Below, one piece after another: positions 32,205 through 39,573 of a stretch of 49,730 nucleotides of DNA. This DNA comes from a virus. The stretch spans positions 1 through 49,730 of the IMG/VR virus record IMGVR_UViG_3300045976_000084, one strand, 5' to 3'. The stretch's first letter is position 1, and every line of letters starts with the position of its first letter. The position numbers and the translations under genes are program-made. Below the pieces are notes generated by a model. That model saw only the letters and a list, made by a program, of their open reading frames with translations, made no database searches and was not told the DNA's origin.

Positions 32205-32761
32205 CACTTCATCGTCAAACGATCCAGCTCATCGATCGCCGCGTCGTATCCAAAGCACCGAGTCACGTGCTCGGGCAGCTTGTCCGCGCGGTTCCAGGGT
32301 CGATCGATCAGCAAGACGGGCCCGGGGAAGTCTTGGGCGTTGTGCAACGCGTCGTCGATCAGCACATCGCCGCGCACGAGCTCTTTTCGTTTGCAAAAGA
32401 CCACGTCCTTTTTGGGGACCTCAAAGTGAGTCTTCAGCCAAGCCAAGCGCTCGTGCGTCCACAACTTGGCCGATTCGTACGGCGCCGTTACTACGACCAC
32501 TTCGCCGCGCATCCGGAGCCGATCGAAGAACAGGCGCGCGCCAGGCAGGACGGTCAAGTTTTGGCAAAAGCCGGGCGTGCTGGCGTGCGCATCGAATTTG
32601 TCCTGCAAGTGCTCTTGCTTGAGCGCGGCGAAGATATCCCAGTTCGTCACGTGCTTATGCTGGAACGGCGACCAGACACGCGGAATTTCGTAGTTCACGA
32701 ACTTGAGCACGCTGGCCACGAAATCGGCCAGCACGCCGTCTACATCGCACAAGATCCTCAC
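32204..32761 (-). CDS. 5'(3')-deoxyribonucleotidase-like HAD phosphatase
   Basis: The 185-aa protein shows the HAD core: DVDGVLADF (nucleophile D6 and acid D8), VVTAPYESAK (Thr of motif II) and DVLIDDALHNA (motif III/IV acidic pair). The family removes phosphate from deoxynucleoside monophosphates. In phages it tunes dNTP pools, consistent with its place among replication genes and with the DUF5664 pyrophosphatase at 36856. Confidence 0.8.
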   Translation of the reverse strand: MRILCDVDGVLADFVASVLKFVNYEIPRVWSPFQHKHVTNWDIFAALKQEHLQDKFDAHASTPGFCQNLTVLPGARLFFDRLRMRGEVVVVTAPYESAKLWTHERLAWLKTHFEVPKKDVVFCKRKELVRGDVLIDDALHNAQDFPGPVLLIDRPWNRADKLPEHVTRCFGYDAAIDELDRLTMK

Positions 32762-33159
32762 GACAGACCCCGTGCGCGGCGCAAGCGCTTCGCCTTGTTC
32801 TTGGCCTTTCGTTGTTCGAGCACCCGCGCTTGTTCGTCAGCGTCTTGTAACAAAGCCGCGCGCACTTTGGCCCTGATCGAACGGGCTTCGCTTACGTGCA
32901 GTGCAGAAGAGTCACTGAGCCCGCGCGACTTGAGCCGCGCTTTCTTCGACTTTCTGAAAAGTCTCTTGCTCGCGTTCTTGCTGAGCGCCTGCGCGTGCTT
33001 GAACTGCTTCGGGCCAGGCGAGGCGGTCTTGATCTTGGCGACGCGCTGCAAGCTCGAGTAGCTCGCGCCGGGCGTAGTGCTGCGCTTGAACGAGAGCTCG
33101 CGATACTGCTCGGCGCGCAGCCAGGGGCGGCGCGGGTCGACTTGAATCGAGGCGTTCAC
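32758..33159 (-). CDS. Highly basic hypothetical protein, 133 aa
   Basis: The GTG at 33159 is preferred because it overlaps the previous stop; a longer upstream reading is a shadow of the repeat region. The product contains many Lys/Arg (SKNASKRLFRKSKKARLKSR, ending EQRKAKNKAKRLRRARGLS). Likely nucleic-acid binding, no specific family. Coupled to the nucleotidase gene. Confidence 0.7.
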   Translation of the reverse strand: MNASIQVDPRRPWLRAEQYRELSFKRSTTPGASYSSLQRVAKIKTASPGPKQFKHAQALSKNASKRLFRKSKKARLKSRGLSDSSALHVSEARSIRAKVRAALLQDADEQARVLEQRKAKNKAKRLRRARGLS

Positions 33160-34016
33160 TGCACACCCGCCTTGCAGATCTTGAGCACTTCCGTGGCTAC
33201 TTGCGCGGCTTTGATCAGGATCTGATCCGCCGACTCCGCCGCCCACACCGCCGCCGACACCGCCGCAGCCTCCGCCGACTCCGCCGCCGACTCCGCCGCC
33301 GACTCCGCCGACTCCGCCGACTCCGCCGCCGACTCCGCCGCCGACTCCGCCGACTCCGCCGACTCCGCCGCCCACGCCGCCGCCCGCGCCGACTCCGCCG
33401 CCCACACCGCCGCAGCCTCCGCCGCCCACGCCGCCGACCGCGCCGCCGACCGCGCCGCCGACCGCGCCGCCGACCGCGCCGCCGACTCCGCCAACCGCGC
33501 CGCCGACTCCGCCAACCGCGCCGCCGACCGCGCCGCCGACCGCGCCGCCGACTCCGCCAACCGCGCCGCCGACTTGGCGCTGATCGGGTCCGTCACTTTT
33601 TCGCAGGCCTCGATCGCGGCCCACAAAGAGGCCTTGATCTCTGCGGACAACACTTCCAATGCCGCGAGCGATCGCAAGCTCAACGGCAAGACCTGACGCA
33701 CGTTCTCAATCACCAATCGCTTCACGAACTCGTGCGGATCGATTTGCGTGCACCCGAGTTGTTCGAGCGCATAAGCGCGCAGCGAGTCCGCGCGCACTTT
33801 CGGGCTGCTCCAATACGAGCAATCGTTCAGCTCGATCGCGTGCGCACGCACGACCGGGTGCACGCACGAGGGGTTGTCAGAGAAAGTCTCCCCGGTCGCG
33901 ATGCAAATGGCCGCTTCCACGCACATCTCGCCCTTTTCAGAGCCGATTCCGGCGCACAATCCGCGGTCGAAAATCTCGTTCAATTTGTCGAGGGTCTCAG
34001 TCGAAATCTGGTTCAT
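33156..34016 (-). CDS. Protein with long Ala-rich tetrapeptide-repeat tail, 286 aa
   Basis: The first ~145 residues are globular with several Cys (DRGLCAGIGSEKGEMCVEAA) and QLGCTQIDPHEFVKRLVIEN. Residues about 146-260 are built from SAAR, SAAE and LAES-type units that should form a long amphipathic helix or coiled coil. The C-terminal 25 residues (ADQILIKAAQVATEVLKICK) are again ordinary. Related Ala-rich repeat proteins are known in phages but have no clear function. Start 34016 has AAGGACAAG upstream, the same leader as the gene at 34960. Confidence 0.75.
   Translation of the reverse strand: MNQISTETLDKLNEIFDRGLCAGIGSEKGEMCVEAAICIATGETFSDNPSCVHPVVRAHAIELNDCSYWSSPKVRADSLRAYALEQLGCTQIDPHEFVKRLVIENVRQVLPLSLRSLAALEVLSAEIKASLWAAIEACEKVTDPISAKSAARLAESAARSAARSAARLAESAARLAESAARSAARSAARSAARSAAWAAEAAAVWAAESARAAAWAAESAESAESAAESAAESAESAESAAESAAESAEAAAVSAAVWAAESADQILIKAAQVATEVLKICKAGVQ
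33225..33580. repeat. GC-rich 6/12-nt tandem repeat inside a gene
   Basis: About 350 bp of imperfect repeats of GCCGCCGACTCC and GCCGCCGACCGC on the plus strand, with shorter GCCGACTCC units. The unit lengths are multiples of three, so gain or loss keeps the reading frame. All six frames stay open here, which produces spurious ORFs. Confidence 0.9.
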
Positions 34017-34116
34017 GACCTTGTCCTTTCAAAAGGTGTCGGCCTCTCCCGGCTGTCACCGCTTGCTGCCTATTCCCTTGACGGTTACGGGTAGTGTCTG
34101 GGCAGCTCGACCCAAA

Positions 34117-34137
34117 GCGACGGAGCCCGCTCGTCGC
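34117..34137 (-). terminator. Possible weak terminator between 34190 and 34016 genes
   Basis: On the minus strand GCGACG and CGTCGC (34137-34132 and 34122-34117) pair around a 9-base loop and are followed by only TTT. It lies in the 173-bp gap after the SSB-like gene. The short stem and T-run make it doubtful. Confidence 0.35.
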
Positions 34138-34189
34138 CGCTTCGGAAGTGCACCAGGCTCGCGCCTGCGCGGGGCACTGACTCTCTTCC

Positions 34190-34960
34190 TCAGCGCGGGT
34201 TCACCGGAATGAACTTCAGATTCGGATACGCCGGCTTCGTAGGATCCGCGGGCCGCTTGGGGTTCGGCGCCTTCGGCGTGGCCTTGCAATAGACCTCGAA
34301 CGTTTCTAGGGGACGGCCTTCGAGAGTGTTCGTCCCGAACACGTCCGCGAGCGCGCGCGACTTATAGCCCTGCGCGCCGAGCGCTTGGATCTTGGCTTTC
34401 GCCTCGGGCGTGTCCTCGACCGAGAACCCGGCCAACGGGAGCACGCACGCCAAGAGCGCGGCATCGCGCGTTTTGTCGCCACCGTGCTGCGCCGCAACGA
34501 TCCGATTTTGCTTCATCGCCACGACCGCCCCGGGTTGCAGCGTCGAGCTCTGCTTGACCGTGAACTGGATGATCATGAGCGAGTCCGTTACGATCGCGCG
34601 CGGGCTCACGAGATGATGGTCCCCGATCGGAATGTTCTCCGTGCGCGTCGAGAGCTCGGTTGCGTCGGCACCAGCGAAGCTCGGCAAGCCTGCGCCTGGT
34701 TGCGGCGCGTAGCCTTGCGGGGGCTGGTATCCGCCTGGCGCTTGCGGAGGCGCGTAGCCTTGCGGCTGGCCGTAGCCAGCGGGCGCGGGCGCTGGATAGC
34801 CTTGCGGGGGGCCGTAGCCTGCGGGCACTGGATAGCCTGGCGCCGGAGCGGCGGCAGGCGCACCGGGCGGGGAGTAGCCGCCCGGCATGGGTTGCGGTTG
34901 GTTCGGGTTTGGTGCGAAGCCTTGCGGTGCTGCGGGGTAGCCAGGAGGGGTGAAGTTCAT
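34190..34960 (-). CDS. Possible ssDNA-binding protein with low-complexity N-terminus, 256 aa
   Basis: Residues 1-105 are Pro/Gly/Gln/Tyr-rich with repeats like GYGPPQGYPAP and GYQPPQGYAP. Residues ~110-256 form a folded domain: DSLMIIQFTVKQSSTLQPGA, VVAMKQNRI, then a helical ALLACVLPLAGFSVEDT. The folded part resembles phage proteins called ssDNA-binding or DUF669-like in replication modules. If so, the disordered part is at the N-terminus, opposite to usual SSBs. The start at 34960 has AAGGACAAG upstream; longer reading to 35035 crosses the leader. Confidence 0.6.
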   Translation of the reverse strand: MNFTPPGYPAAPQGFAPNPNQPQPMPGGYSPPGAPAAAPAPGYPVPAGYGPPQGYPAPAPAGYGQPQGYAPPQAPGGYQPPQGYAPQPGAGLPSFAGADATELSTRTENIPIGDHHLVSPRAIVTDSLMIIQFTVKQSSTLQPGAVVAMKQNRIVAAQHGGDKTRDAALLACVLPLAGFSVEDTPEAKAKIQALGAQGYKSRALADVFGTNTLEGRPLETFEVYCKATPKAPNPKRPADPTKPAYPNLKFIPVNPR

Positions 34961-35059
34961 GATCTTGTCCTTGATCTTGTTTTGGTTCGGTTTTTGTTTC
35001 GGTACGCGGTCGAGTACTAGACTCACTCCGTGCATAAAGTGCTCGGAGCCAGTGCTAAC

Positions 35060-35099
35060 TGATTAGCGCGCTTTAGCGACTTGCGCAATAGTCTATTTT
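35060..35099. promoter_or_regulatory. Operator-promoter upstream of the SSB-like gene
   Basis: Plus-strand TTTAGCGACTTGCGCAA (35072-35088). Minus-strand promoter: TTGCGC (35088-35083), 17 bp, TAATCA (35065-35060), giving a ~100-base leader to 34960. On the plus strand TTTAGC, 16 bp, TATTTT (35094-35099) could also fire into the helicase gene antisense. It gives the distal replication genes their own control. Confidence 0.65.
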
Positions 35100-36856
35100 A
35101 CAAATCGCGGGCTGTGTGTCGGGAAATCGTCCGCGGCGCGCAGCGTCAAGTCCGCATAACAGAGCTTTTGCGGCTGGCGCTGGATTGTCTGCTCGTACTG
35201 CGATCGGCTGTAAGCCCGCCAAAACGCAGCCAAATCTTCCGCGCAGCCGAGCAGCACGTCACACAAGACTTCGTCCTCTTTTTGCCCGAGCCGGTGCGTG
35301 CGCGCGAGTAATTGTTCCCAGGCTAGCCCGTCGCTAGGCGAGCTCGTTACGAGATTATCCGACCACTTGTGCTGAAGATTCAGCCCGTCCCGGCATGAGT
35401 CGACGGACGCAATCACGGGGCCGTTCCAGTCTTCGATATATCGGCCCTTCTTGTCGCGAGCTTGCTGCCGGAAGTACGGCACGCCGGTCAGCTCTTCGAG
35501 CCGGTCCCCTAACGCGACGTGATCAACCCACACGATCCCTCGTGGGTGCTCTTCGATCCAAGCCGCGCACGCACGCAGAGCGGAGTCGCAGATCCACACG
35601 GGCTTTTGGTTCGGCTTGAACGTGGGCTCGGTGCGGCGCCAATCCACGACTTCTTCGGCGTTCGGGAAATGCTGACAAATGTCCAGCATCGAGTCGCCTT
35701 TGCCGTGCTTGATCTGCTCGCGAACGAAGACGTTGAAATTGTACCGAGCCTCGAGCCAGCGCACAGGCGGGCGGGGGTCCCACACGTAATAGAATCCGAG
35801 CGCTAGCTCTCGCGCTTTCTGTGCGACCGCTGCCCCGTCTACCAGGGGCCACCGATCGGGAAGCTTCCACTCGTCGCGCAGCAACCGAAACGCCTGGTCG
35901 ATCGCCGAGCTCGACGGGCTCACAATCTCGGAGATCTGGATCGACGCGCCAAGGTTCTCGTCCACGTCGCTTGTGGACACAACGCCTGGGGTTTGGTGTA
36001 GCCGGCGCGAGAACCCCACGCGCGCGGCTTGAGTCGGCTCGAGCCCGTTTTCTGAGGCGGACGCGAGCTGCAAGAGCGCGCCGGGCTCGTAGCGGCTGCC
36101 CTCGTTCACGAGCTCGTCGAGCGCGTACGACCATTCTTCGAGTTCAGCCCACACCCACGGGATTGGCGAGTGTCGAGGAATGCACCACTGAATGATATGG
36201 GCAAAGTCCTTGATCGACTTGCTCGTGATCGTCCCGCTCATGGCGCAGACGCGCAATGGCACCACGCGCCCGACCTCGTGCGCGTTCTGGTTCGCGGCGA
36301 TCTCTGCTTGCCGGCGCTCGGCGATGTACCTCGAAAACTCTTTCGTTCGCGAGGCCTTCTTGTCCTTCAGCTTGTGCACTTCATCGAACACCACCAAGTC
36401 GGGCGCGTACCGGTCGAGCGTGCCCCACTGGATCACTCGGTTCGTGTTCGGGTCGTAGCGGCGCTTATACCGGACCTGCGAAAAGTGCTCGTACGATTCA
36501 ATTCGAATCCAGTTCGGGATTCTCCAATGCCTCGAGAGCTCGCGCTGCTCGCGCTTCGTCTTTTCGACGAGCTTCGCCGGCAGCACGAGCAAGGGTCGGC
36601 GTGACTCGAGCACTAGAGCCAAGAGCAAAGAGAGCAAGGTCTTGCCACGACCCACGCCGATCGGGCCGAAAAAACCTTGGTTCTCCCAAGCTTCCTTGAG
36701 CCCCGCGGCCTGGATCGGAAACAGGCTCATCGAGCCGCACGGCCGCTTAAGCAGCGAGGTCAGCTCTTTTGCTAGCTCGGGCGCACCTTCGGACCACTCG
36801 CGGCGCGGAATGGCCAAGATGCGCCCGAGCTCGGCGCTGTTTCGGACGGCTCGCAC
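35093..36856 (-). CDS. SF2 (SNF2-like) helicase, 587 aa
   Basis: Motif I GVGRGKT (about residues 67-73), motif II DEVH (in LVVFDEVHKL, about 158), motif III-like MSGT, and C-terminal RecA-lobe residues including SVDSCRDGLNLQ and motif VI LLARTHRLGQKEDE. This is a DEAH-type SF2 protein, close in style to phage SNF2 helicases that remodel DNA-protein complexes or help start replication. GTG start overlaps the TAG of the upstream gene. Confidence 0.85.
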   Translation of the reverse strand: MRAVRNSAELGRILAIPRREWSEGAPELAKELTSLLKRPCGSMSLFPIQAAGLKEAWENQGFFGPIGVGRGKTLLSLLLALVLESRRPLLVLPAKLVEKTKREQRELSRHWRIPNWIRIESYEHFSQVRYKRRYDPNTNRVIQWGTLDRYAPDLVVFDEVHKLKDKKASRTKEFSRYIAERRQAEIAANQNAHEVGRVVPLRVCAMSGTITSKSIKDFAHIIQWCIPRHSPIPWVWAELEEWSYALDELVNEGSRYEPGALLQLASASENGLEPTQAARVGFSRRLHQTPGVVSTSDVDENLGASIQISEIVSPSSSAIDQAFRLLRDEWKLPDRWPLVDGAAVAQKARELALGFYYVWDPRPPVRWLEARYNFNVFVREQIKHGKGDSMLDICQHFPNAEEVVDWRRTEPTFKPNQKPVWICDSALRACAAWIEEHPRGIVWVDHVALGDRLEELTGVPYFRQQARDKKGRYIEDWNGPVIASVDSCRDGLNLQHKWSDNLVTSSPSDGLAWEQLLARTHRLGQKEDEVLCDVLLGCAEDLAAFWRAYSRSQYEQTIQRQPQKLCYADLTLRAADDFPTHSPRFVK

Positions 36857-37230
36857 TAGGCGGCTTTCTTGAGCTCGGGGCGATCGTCCAAATCAGTGCG
36901 GCCGCGCACAACGAATGCCAGCGCGAACATGAGCTCGCAAATCGCGTGCGCGAGATGGTTGAGCCCAGTCTCCGGATCGAGGTCTTCTCTCAGCCACCAA
37001 GCGGTCATGTGCCTTTGAGCGGCCGCGAAACACCGAGAGAACGAGATGCCTTTCTCCCAGTTCCGTTCAGCGTACTTGGCCGCGCCGAACTTGAGCACGA
37101 GGACCACGAGCAGGATCGCGTCCCACGCAAGCAAGTGCCAAGGCGCTTTGCCTCCGTCGAACTTCGTTCCAGAAGTCTCGGCAGGTATGACCCGTTGGCT
37201 GTCCTCGCATGCCTTGCGATTGAAGCTCAC
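36856..37230 (-). CDS. dATP/dGTP pyrophosphohydrolase-like protein (DUF5664)
   Basis: Pattern KFDGGKAPWHLLAWDAI, LKFGAAKYAERNWEKGI, AAAQRHMTAWWLREDLDPET and GLNHLAHAICELMFAL is typical of DUF5664 all-alpha MazG-like enzymes. They hydrolyse (d)NTPs and may adjust nucleotide pools for replication or counter host nucleotide signals. 124 aa is normal length. Confidence 0.85.
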   Translation of the reverse strand: MSFNRKACEDSQRVIPAETSGTKFDGGKAPWHLLAWDAILLVVLVLKFGAAKYAERNWEKGISFSRCFAAAQRHMTAWWLREDLDPETGLNHLAHAICELMFALAFVVRGRTDLDDRPELKKAA

Positions 37231-37535
37231 AACTTCACCCCGACCGCTTCAGCCAAGTCTTTGACCGCTTCTGTCTTGGGTAACATCAAAAGAGCGAGCT
37301 CTTTGATCGCTACGTCCAAGTCCTCGTTCTTCACCTTGTGCACGATCTTGCGTTGCGGCTCGAACGCGATCGCAACGATGTCTTTCGGATACCGATGTAG
37401 CGCAACGTACCAAAAAGCCGTTGAGCCCTCGATTACGTGCGCGATTTGCACGCCCGGCGCGAGCCGGTCCTCGGGGTAGCGCTCGGTAGCCGCCTTGCAA
37501 ATCAGAGCCAGTAAGTCGTCCGTCTTGGTTTTCAT
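37227..37535 (-). CDS. Hypothetical protein, 102 aa
   Basis: Mixed alpha/beta with a helix DLLALICKAATERYPEDR, a strand region FWYVALHRYPKDIVAIAFEP and helical C-terminus DVAIKELALLMLPKTEAVKD. ATG 37535 or TTG 37541 (overlapping the upstream stop) may be used. Function unknown, part of the replication operon. Confidence 0.65.
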   Translation of the reverse strand: MKTKTDDLLALICKAATERYPEDRLAPGVQIAHVIEGSTAFWYVALHRYPKDIVAIAFEPQRKIVHKVKNEDLDVAIKELALLMLPKTEAVKDLAEAVGVKL

Positions 37536-37537
37536 GA

Positions 37538-38098
37538 TCAAGCCGCCTGCAAGTACTTAGCGCACAAGCTCTCGAGCACTTGCGCGGTAGTCGCCACGTC
37601 ACCTTGGCTAGTGTGCTGCGCCGGGTTCGTGATCCCGAAATGACTGGCGAGCGAGGCGAGCGACACGCTCTGGAGCTCGCCAGACAAGAGCAGGGGCAGG
37701 GCCAAGCTCTGCACGTCCACCATGCGATGCGACATCTTCGGAAGACTGGCTCGCGCGCGCTTGTACAAGCCCTTGAGAAAGGCCACGTCGAACGCCGTGG
37801 CGGCCCCTGCCCACATGTCGGGCTCGTGGTGCGTCAGCCATTGATTGAGCTCGTACAGGTCTTCGACTACCAAGGGGCGAGCCCCGCGCGCGGCCCACGC
37901 CTCGCGCGAGTAGCCGTTCACCTTGGCAGCACCTTCTGAGCACGACCCTTGGGGCATCCAAAGGCGATAGAACACGCCGCCTTGCTCCGCTGGCACGAGT
38001 CCTTGTTCTGGAGTCCAGATCTGAATGAAAAGCTCGATCGATTCATCGTAATCCGGATCGAACCCCGTCGTTTCGTGGTCCAAGATTGCAAGCTTCAT
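37538..38098 (-). CDS. DnaQ-like DEDDh 3'-5' exonuclease
   Basis: Exo I: DHETTGFD (D7, E9), Exo II around AGAATAFDVAFLKGLY (Asp), Exo III around HTSQGDVATTAQVLESL (catalytic His and Asp). Length 186 aa fits stand-alone proofreading or RNase T-like exonucleases. The polymerase half at 31143 has its own exonuclease domain, so this enzyme probably works in recombination or RNA/DNA end trimming. ATGA overlap with the upstream gene. Confidence 0.85.
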   Translation of the reverse strand: MKLAILDHETTGFDPDYDESIELFIQIWTPEQGLVPAEQGGVFYRLWMPQGSCSEGAAKVNGYSREAWAARGARPLVVEDLYELNQWLTHHEPDMWAGAATAFDVAFLKGLYKRARASLPKMSHRMVDVQSLALPLLLSGELQSVSLASLASHFGITNPAQHTSQGDVATTAQVLESLCAKYLQAA

Positions 38099-38661
38099 TT
38101 GGCCCCCGTGCGCGCTTCGAACGCCTCGAGACGAGCGATCACGAATCCCGCAAAGTCTTCCGCGCTCAACGAGGTCAAGTGCGGATTGGCGAACGCGCCT
38201 TGCAGCGCGGCGCACTGCCGCGCGTGGTGCTCCAGGTAGTCGTCGCTCGGCACGAGCGGCGCCGCGGGCGCGGCCGAGCCTTTCTTGCCCTTCTTCGCGC
38301 CTTTCGCGGCTGCTTCGGGCAAGGGTTCCGGCGCTGGCGTGGGCGGCTCTTCCGCGGGCAGGGGAGGCGGCGGCAGAGTGCTCTCGGGCGGGTTCACCGC
38401 GAACGGCGCTGCGACTTGTCCGGGCGGTACTGCGGGCGCTGGAGCCGGCACGGGCACGGGCGCTTGGGTCGGTGCCCCGATCACGAACCCTGCCGCTTGC
38501 GGGGCCGGAGCCGCGCTCGGGTCGGGGATCGAGAACCCGCTAGGCGCGGGCGCTTGCGCGGCGACGGGTGCGGGTGCCGTGACCGCAGGCGCGGACACTT
38601 GGTTTGCCGGCGCGGCTCCGCCGATGTTCTTCATACGAGCCATAAACCCTGAAGCACTCAT
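38095..38661 (-). CDS. Pro/Ala-rich protein with basic linker, 188 aa
   Basis: After MSASGFMARMKNIGG a ~100-residue Pro/Ala tract (APAPVAAQAPAPSGF, VPVPAPAPAVPPGQ), then a Lys-rich stretch AAAKGAKKGKKG and a helical C-terminus YLEHHARQCAALQGAF. Similar arrangement of low complexity plus short conserved helix occurs in phage recombination partners. No domain recognised. Confidence 0.65.
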   Translation of the reverse strand: MSASGFMARMKNIGGAAPANQVSAPAVTAPAPVAAQAPAPSGFSIPDPSAAPAPQAAGFVIGAPTQAPVPVPAPAPAVPPGQVAAPFAVNPPESTLPPPPLPAEEPPTPAPEPLPEAAAKGAKKGKKGSAAPAAPLVPSDDYLEHHARQCAALQGAFANPHLTSLSAEDFAGFVIARLEAFEARTGAK

Positions 38662-38682
38662 TCTGTTTTTCTCTTTCCCCTG

Positions 38683-39420
38683 TCAGTAGACAGGCAAATC
38701 AGTACACAAGGGCCTGTATTCACAGCCCCCGAAATTGCCGCACGCACTCGGGTTAGGCTCGATTTGCATCGCGCTCGTAATCCGCCCCTCGTTGGTCGCC
38801 CTAATCAGATCGAGAATGTCGTGAGCCACGTCCGCAGCCGCGTAGACTGCCGGCATGATCTCGCTCTCGTGTACGACGTGCCACGAAGCCAAAGGTTTTG
38901 GTCTGCCTTTCGTCGTCGCGTAGTTCCAGCGCAGTTGCGTCCACTCGCTCCCGTACCAGCCCATTGCCCACCGCGCATATATCGGGGCTTGTGGGTGCTG
39001 AATCAGCGCCTCTTTCGTGTCCTTCGCCCACGCAAGATCCCCGCAAGTCTTGTGATCGAGAACGACGGGTAAACCCTGTTCATTCCAATGTCCGTCGAGT
39101 TTGCCGCCGAGTACGACAGCACCCCTAAGGGTTACGACAGTGAAGCAGATTTCCTGCTCTATAGTCGCCACTCCGGGATCTGGGAGTAAATGTAGGGTAG
39201 CCGCCGCTATTTCACCCGCGCGGGTGGTCCGGTCGTACGGAATGCCGTCCCGCAGCCAGTTCTCGTGCTGCTCGTGCACTGCGGAACCTGTCTCAGCCGC
39301 TTTGCTCTGACGCTTGGGCTTCCCCTCGAGCTTCGGCCAGGCCCATTTCCTGGGGCAATCGCAGAACGTCTCGCACGCGCTCGGCGAGACGTAGTCGATC
39401 AGGATCGGGAGCGAGCGCAT
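38683..39420 (-). CDS. Cas4/RecB-like PD-(D/E)XK nuclease
   Basis: The 245-aa product starts YVSPSACETFCDCPRKWAWP, typical of the RecB-like superfamily. Catalytic residues are D in LGGKLDGHW and D-x-K in VVLDHKTCGD. A C-terminal Cys cluster (SACGNFGGCEYRPLC) with an upstream Cys resembles the 4Fe-4S cluster of Cas4/AddB. It is likely a 5'-3' exonuclease for recombination. TTG 39462 is an alternative start with 14 more residues; ATG 39420 begins nearer the conserved region. Confidence 0.8.
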   Translation of the reverse strand: MRSLPILIDYVSPSACETFCDCPRKWAWPKLEGKPKRQSKAAETGSAVHEQHENWLRDGIPYDRTTRAGEIAAATLHLLPDPGVATIEQEICFTVVTLRGAVVLGGKLDGHWNEQGLPVVLDHKTCGDLAWAKDTKEALIQHPQAPIYARWAMGWYGSEWTQLRWNYATTKGRPKPLASWHVVHESEIMPAVYAAADVAHDILDLIRATNEGRITSAMQIEPNPSACGNFGGCEYRPLCTDLPVY

Positions 39421-39573
39421 CGGTGGGCAATCTGCGCCACCGCTAATACTTTTGCAACTCAATTATGCGATTGCATAATTTAACTCAGTAAATTCGCCAC
39501 GCTAGAAACGCCGATTTTTTCGTGCGGCGATTTCGCTAGCCAGTTCGCAAGGCTTAAGCTACTTTTGCAAACC
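39421..39573. promoter_or_regulatory. Divergent control region between the replication operons
   Basis: A 153-bp AT-rich gap separates diverging genes. It holds a perfect inverted repeat ATTATGC-GATT-GCATAAT (39462-39479) and, before the plus gene, TTTCGC (39531-39536), 17 bp, TTAAGC (39554-39559). The sequence TTCGCAAGGCTTAAGC (39544-39559) resembles the dispersed operator. Minus-strand promoter elements were not clearly assigned. Confidence 0.55.

Noticed and set aside
33225-33580. CRISPR-like array
   Set aside because: The repeats are 6-12 bp, contiguous and coding, without spacers.
33201-34094. Long plus-strand and alternative minus-strand Gly/Arg-rich frames in the repeat
   Set aside because: All frames stay open across the GCCGCC repeat; only 33156-34016 has a non-repetitive N-terminal domain and a ribosome site.
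36856-37230. 2-aminoadenine (Z) genome suggested by the nucleotide hydrolase and unusual polymerase
   Set aside because: No PurZ-like adenylosuccinate synthetase and no HD-type dATP hydrolase are present; DUF5664 is common in ordinary phages.
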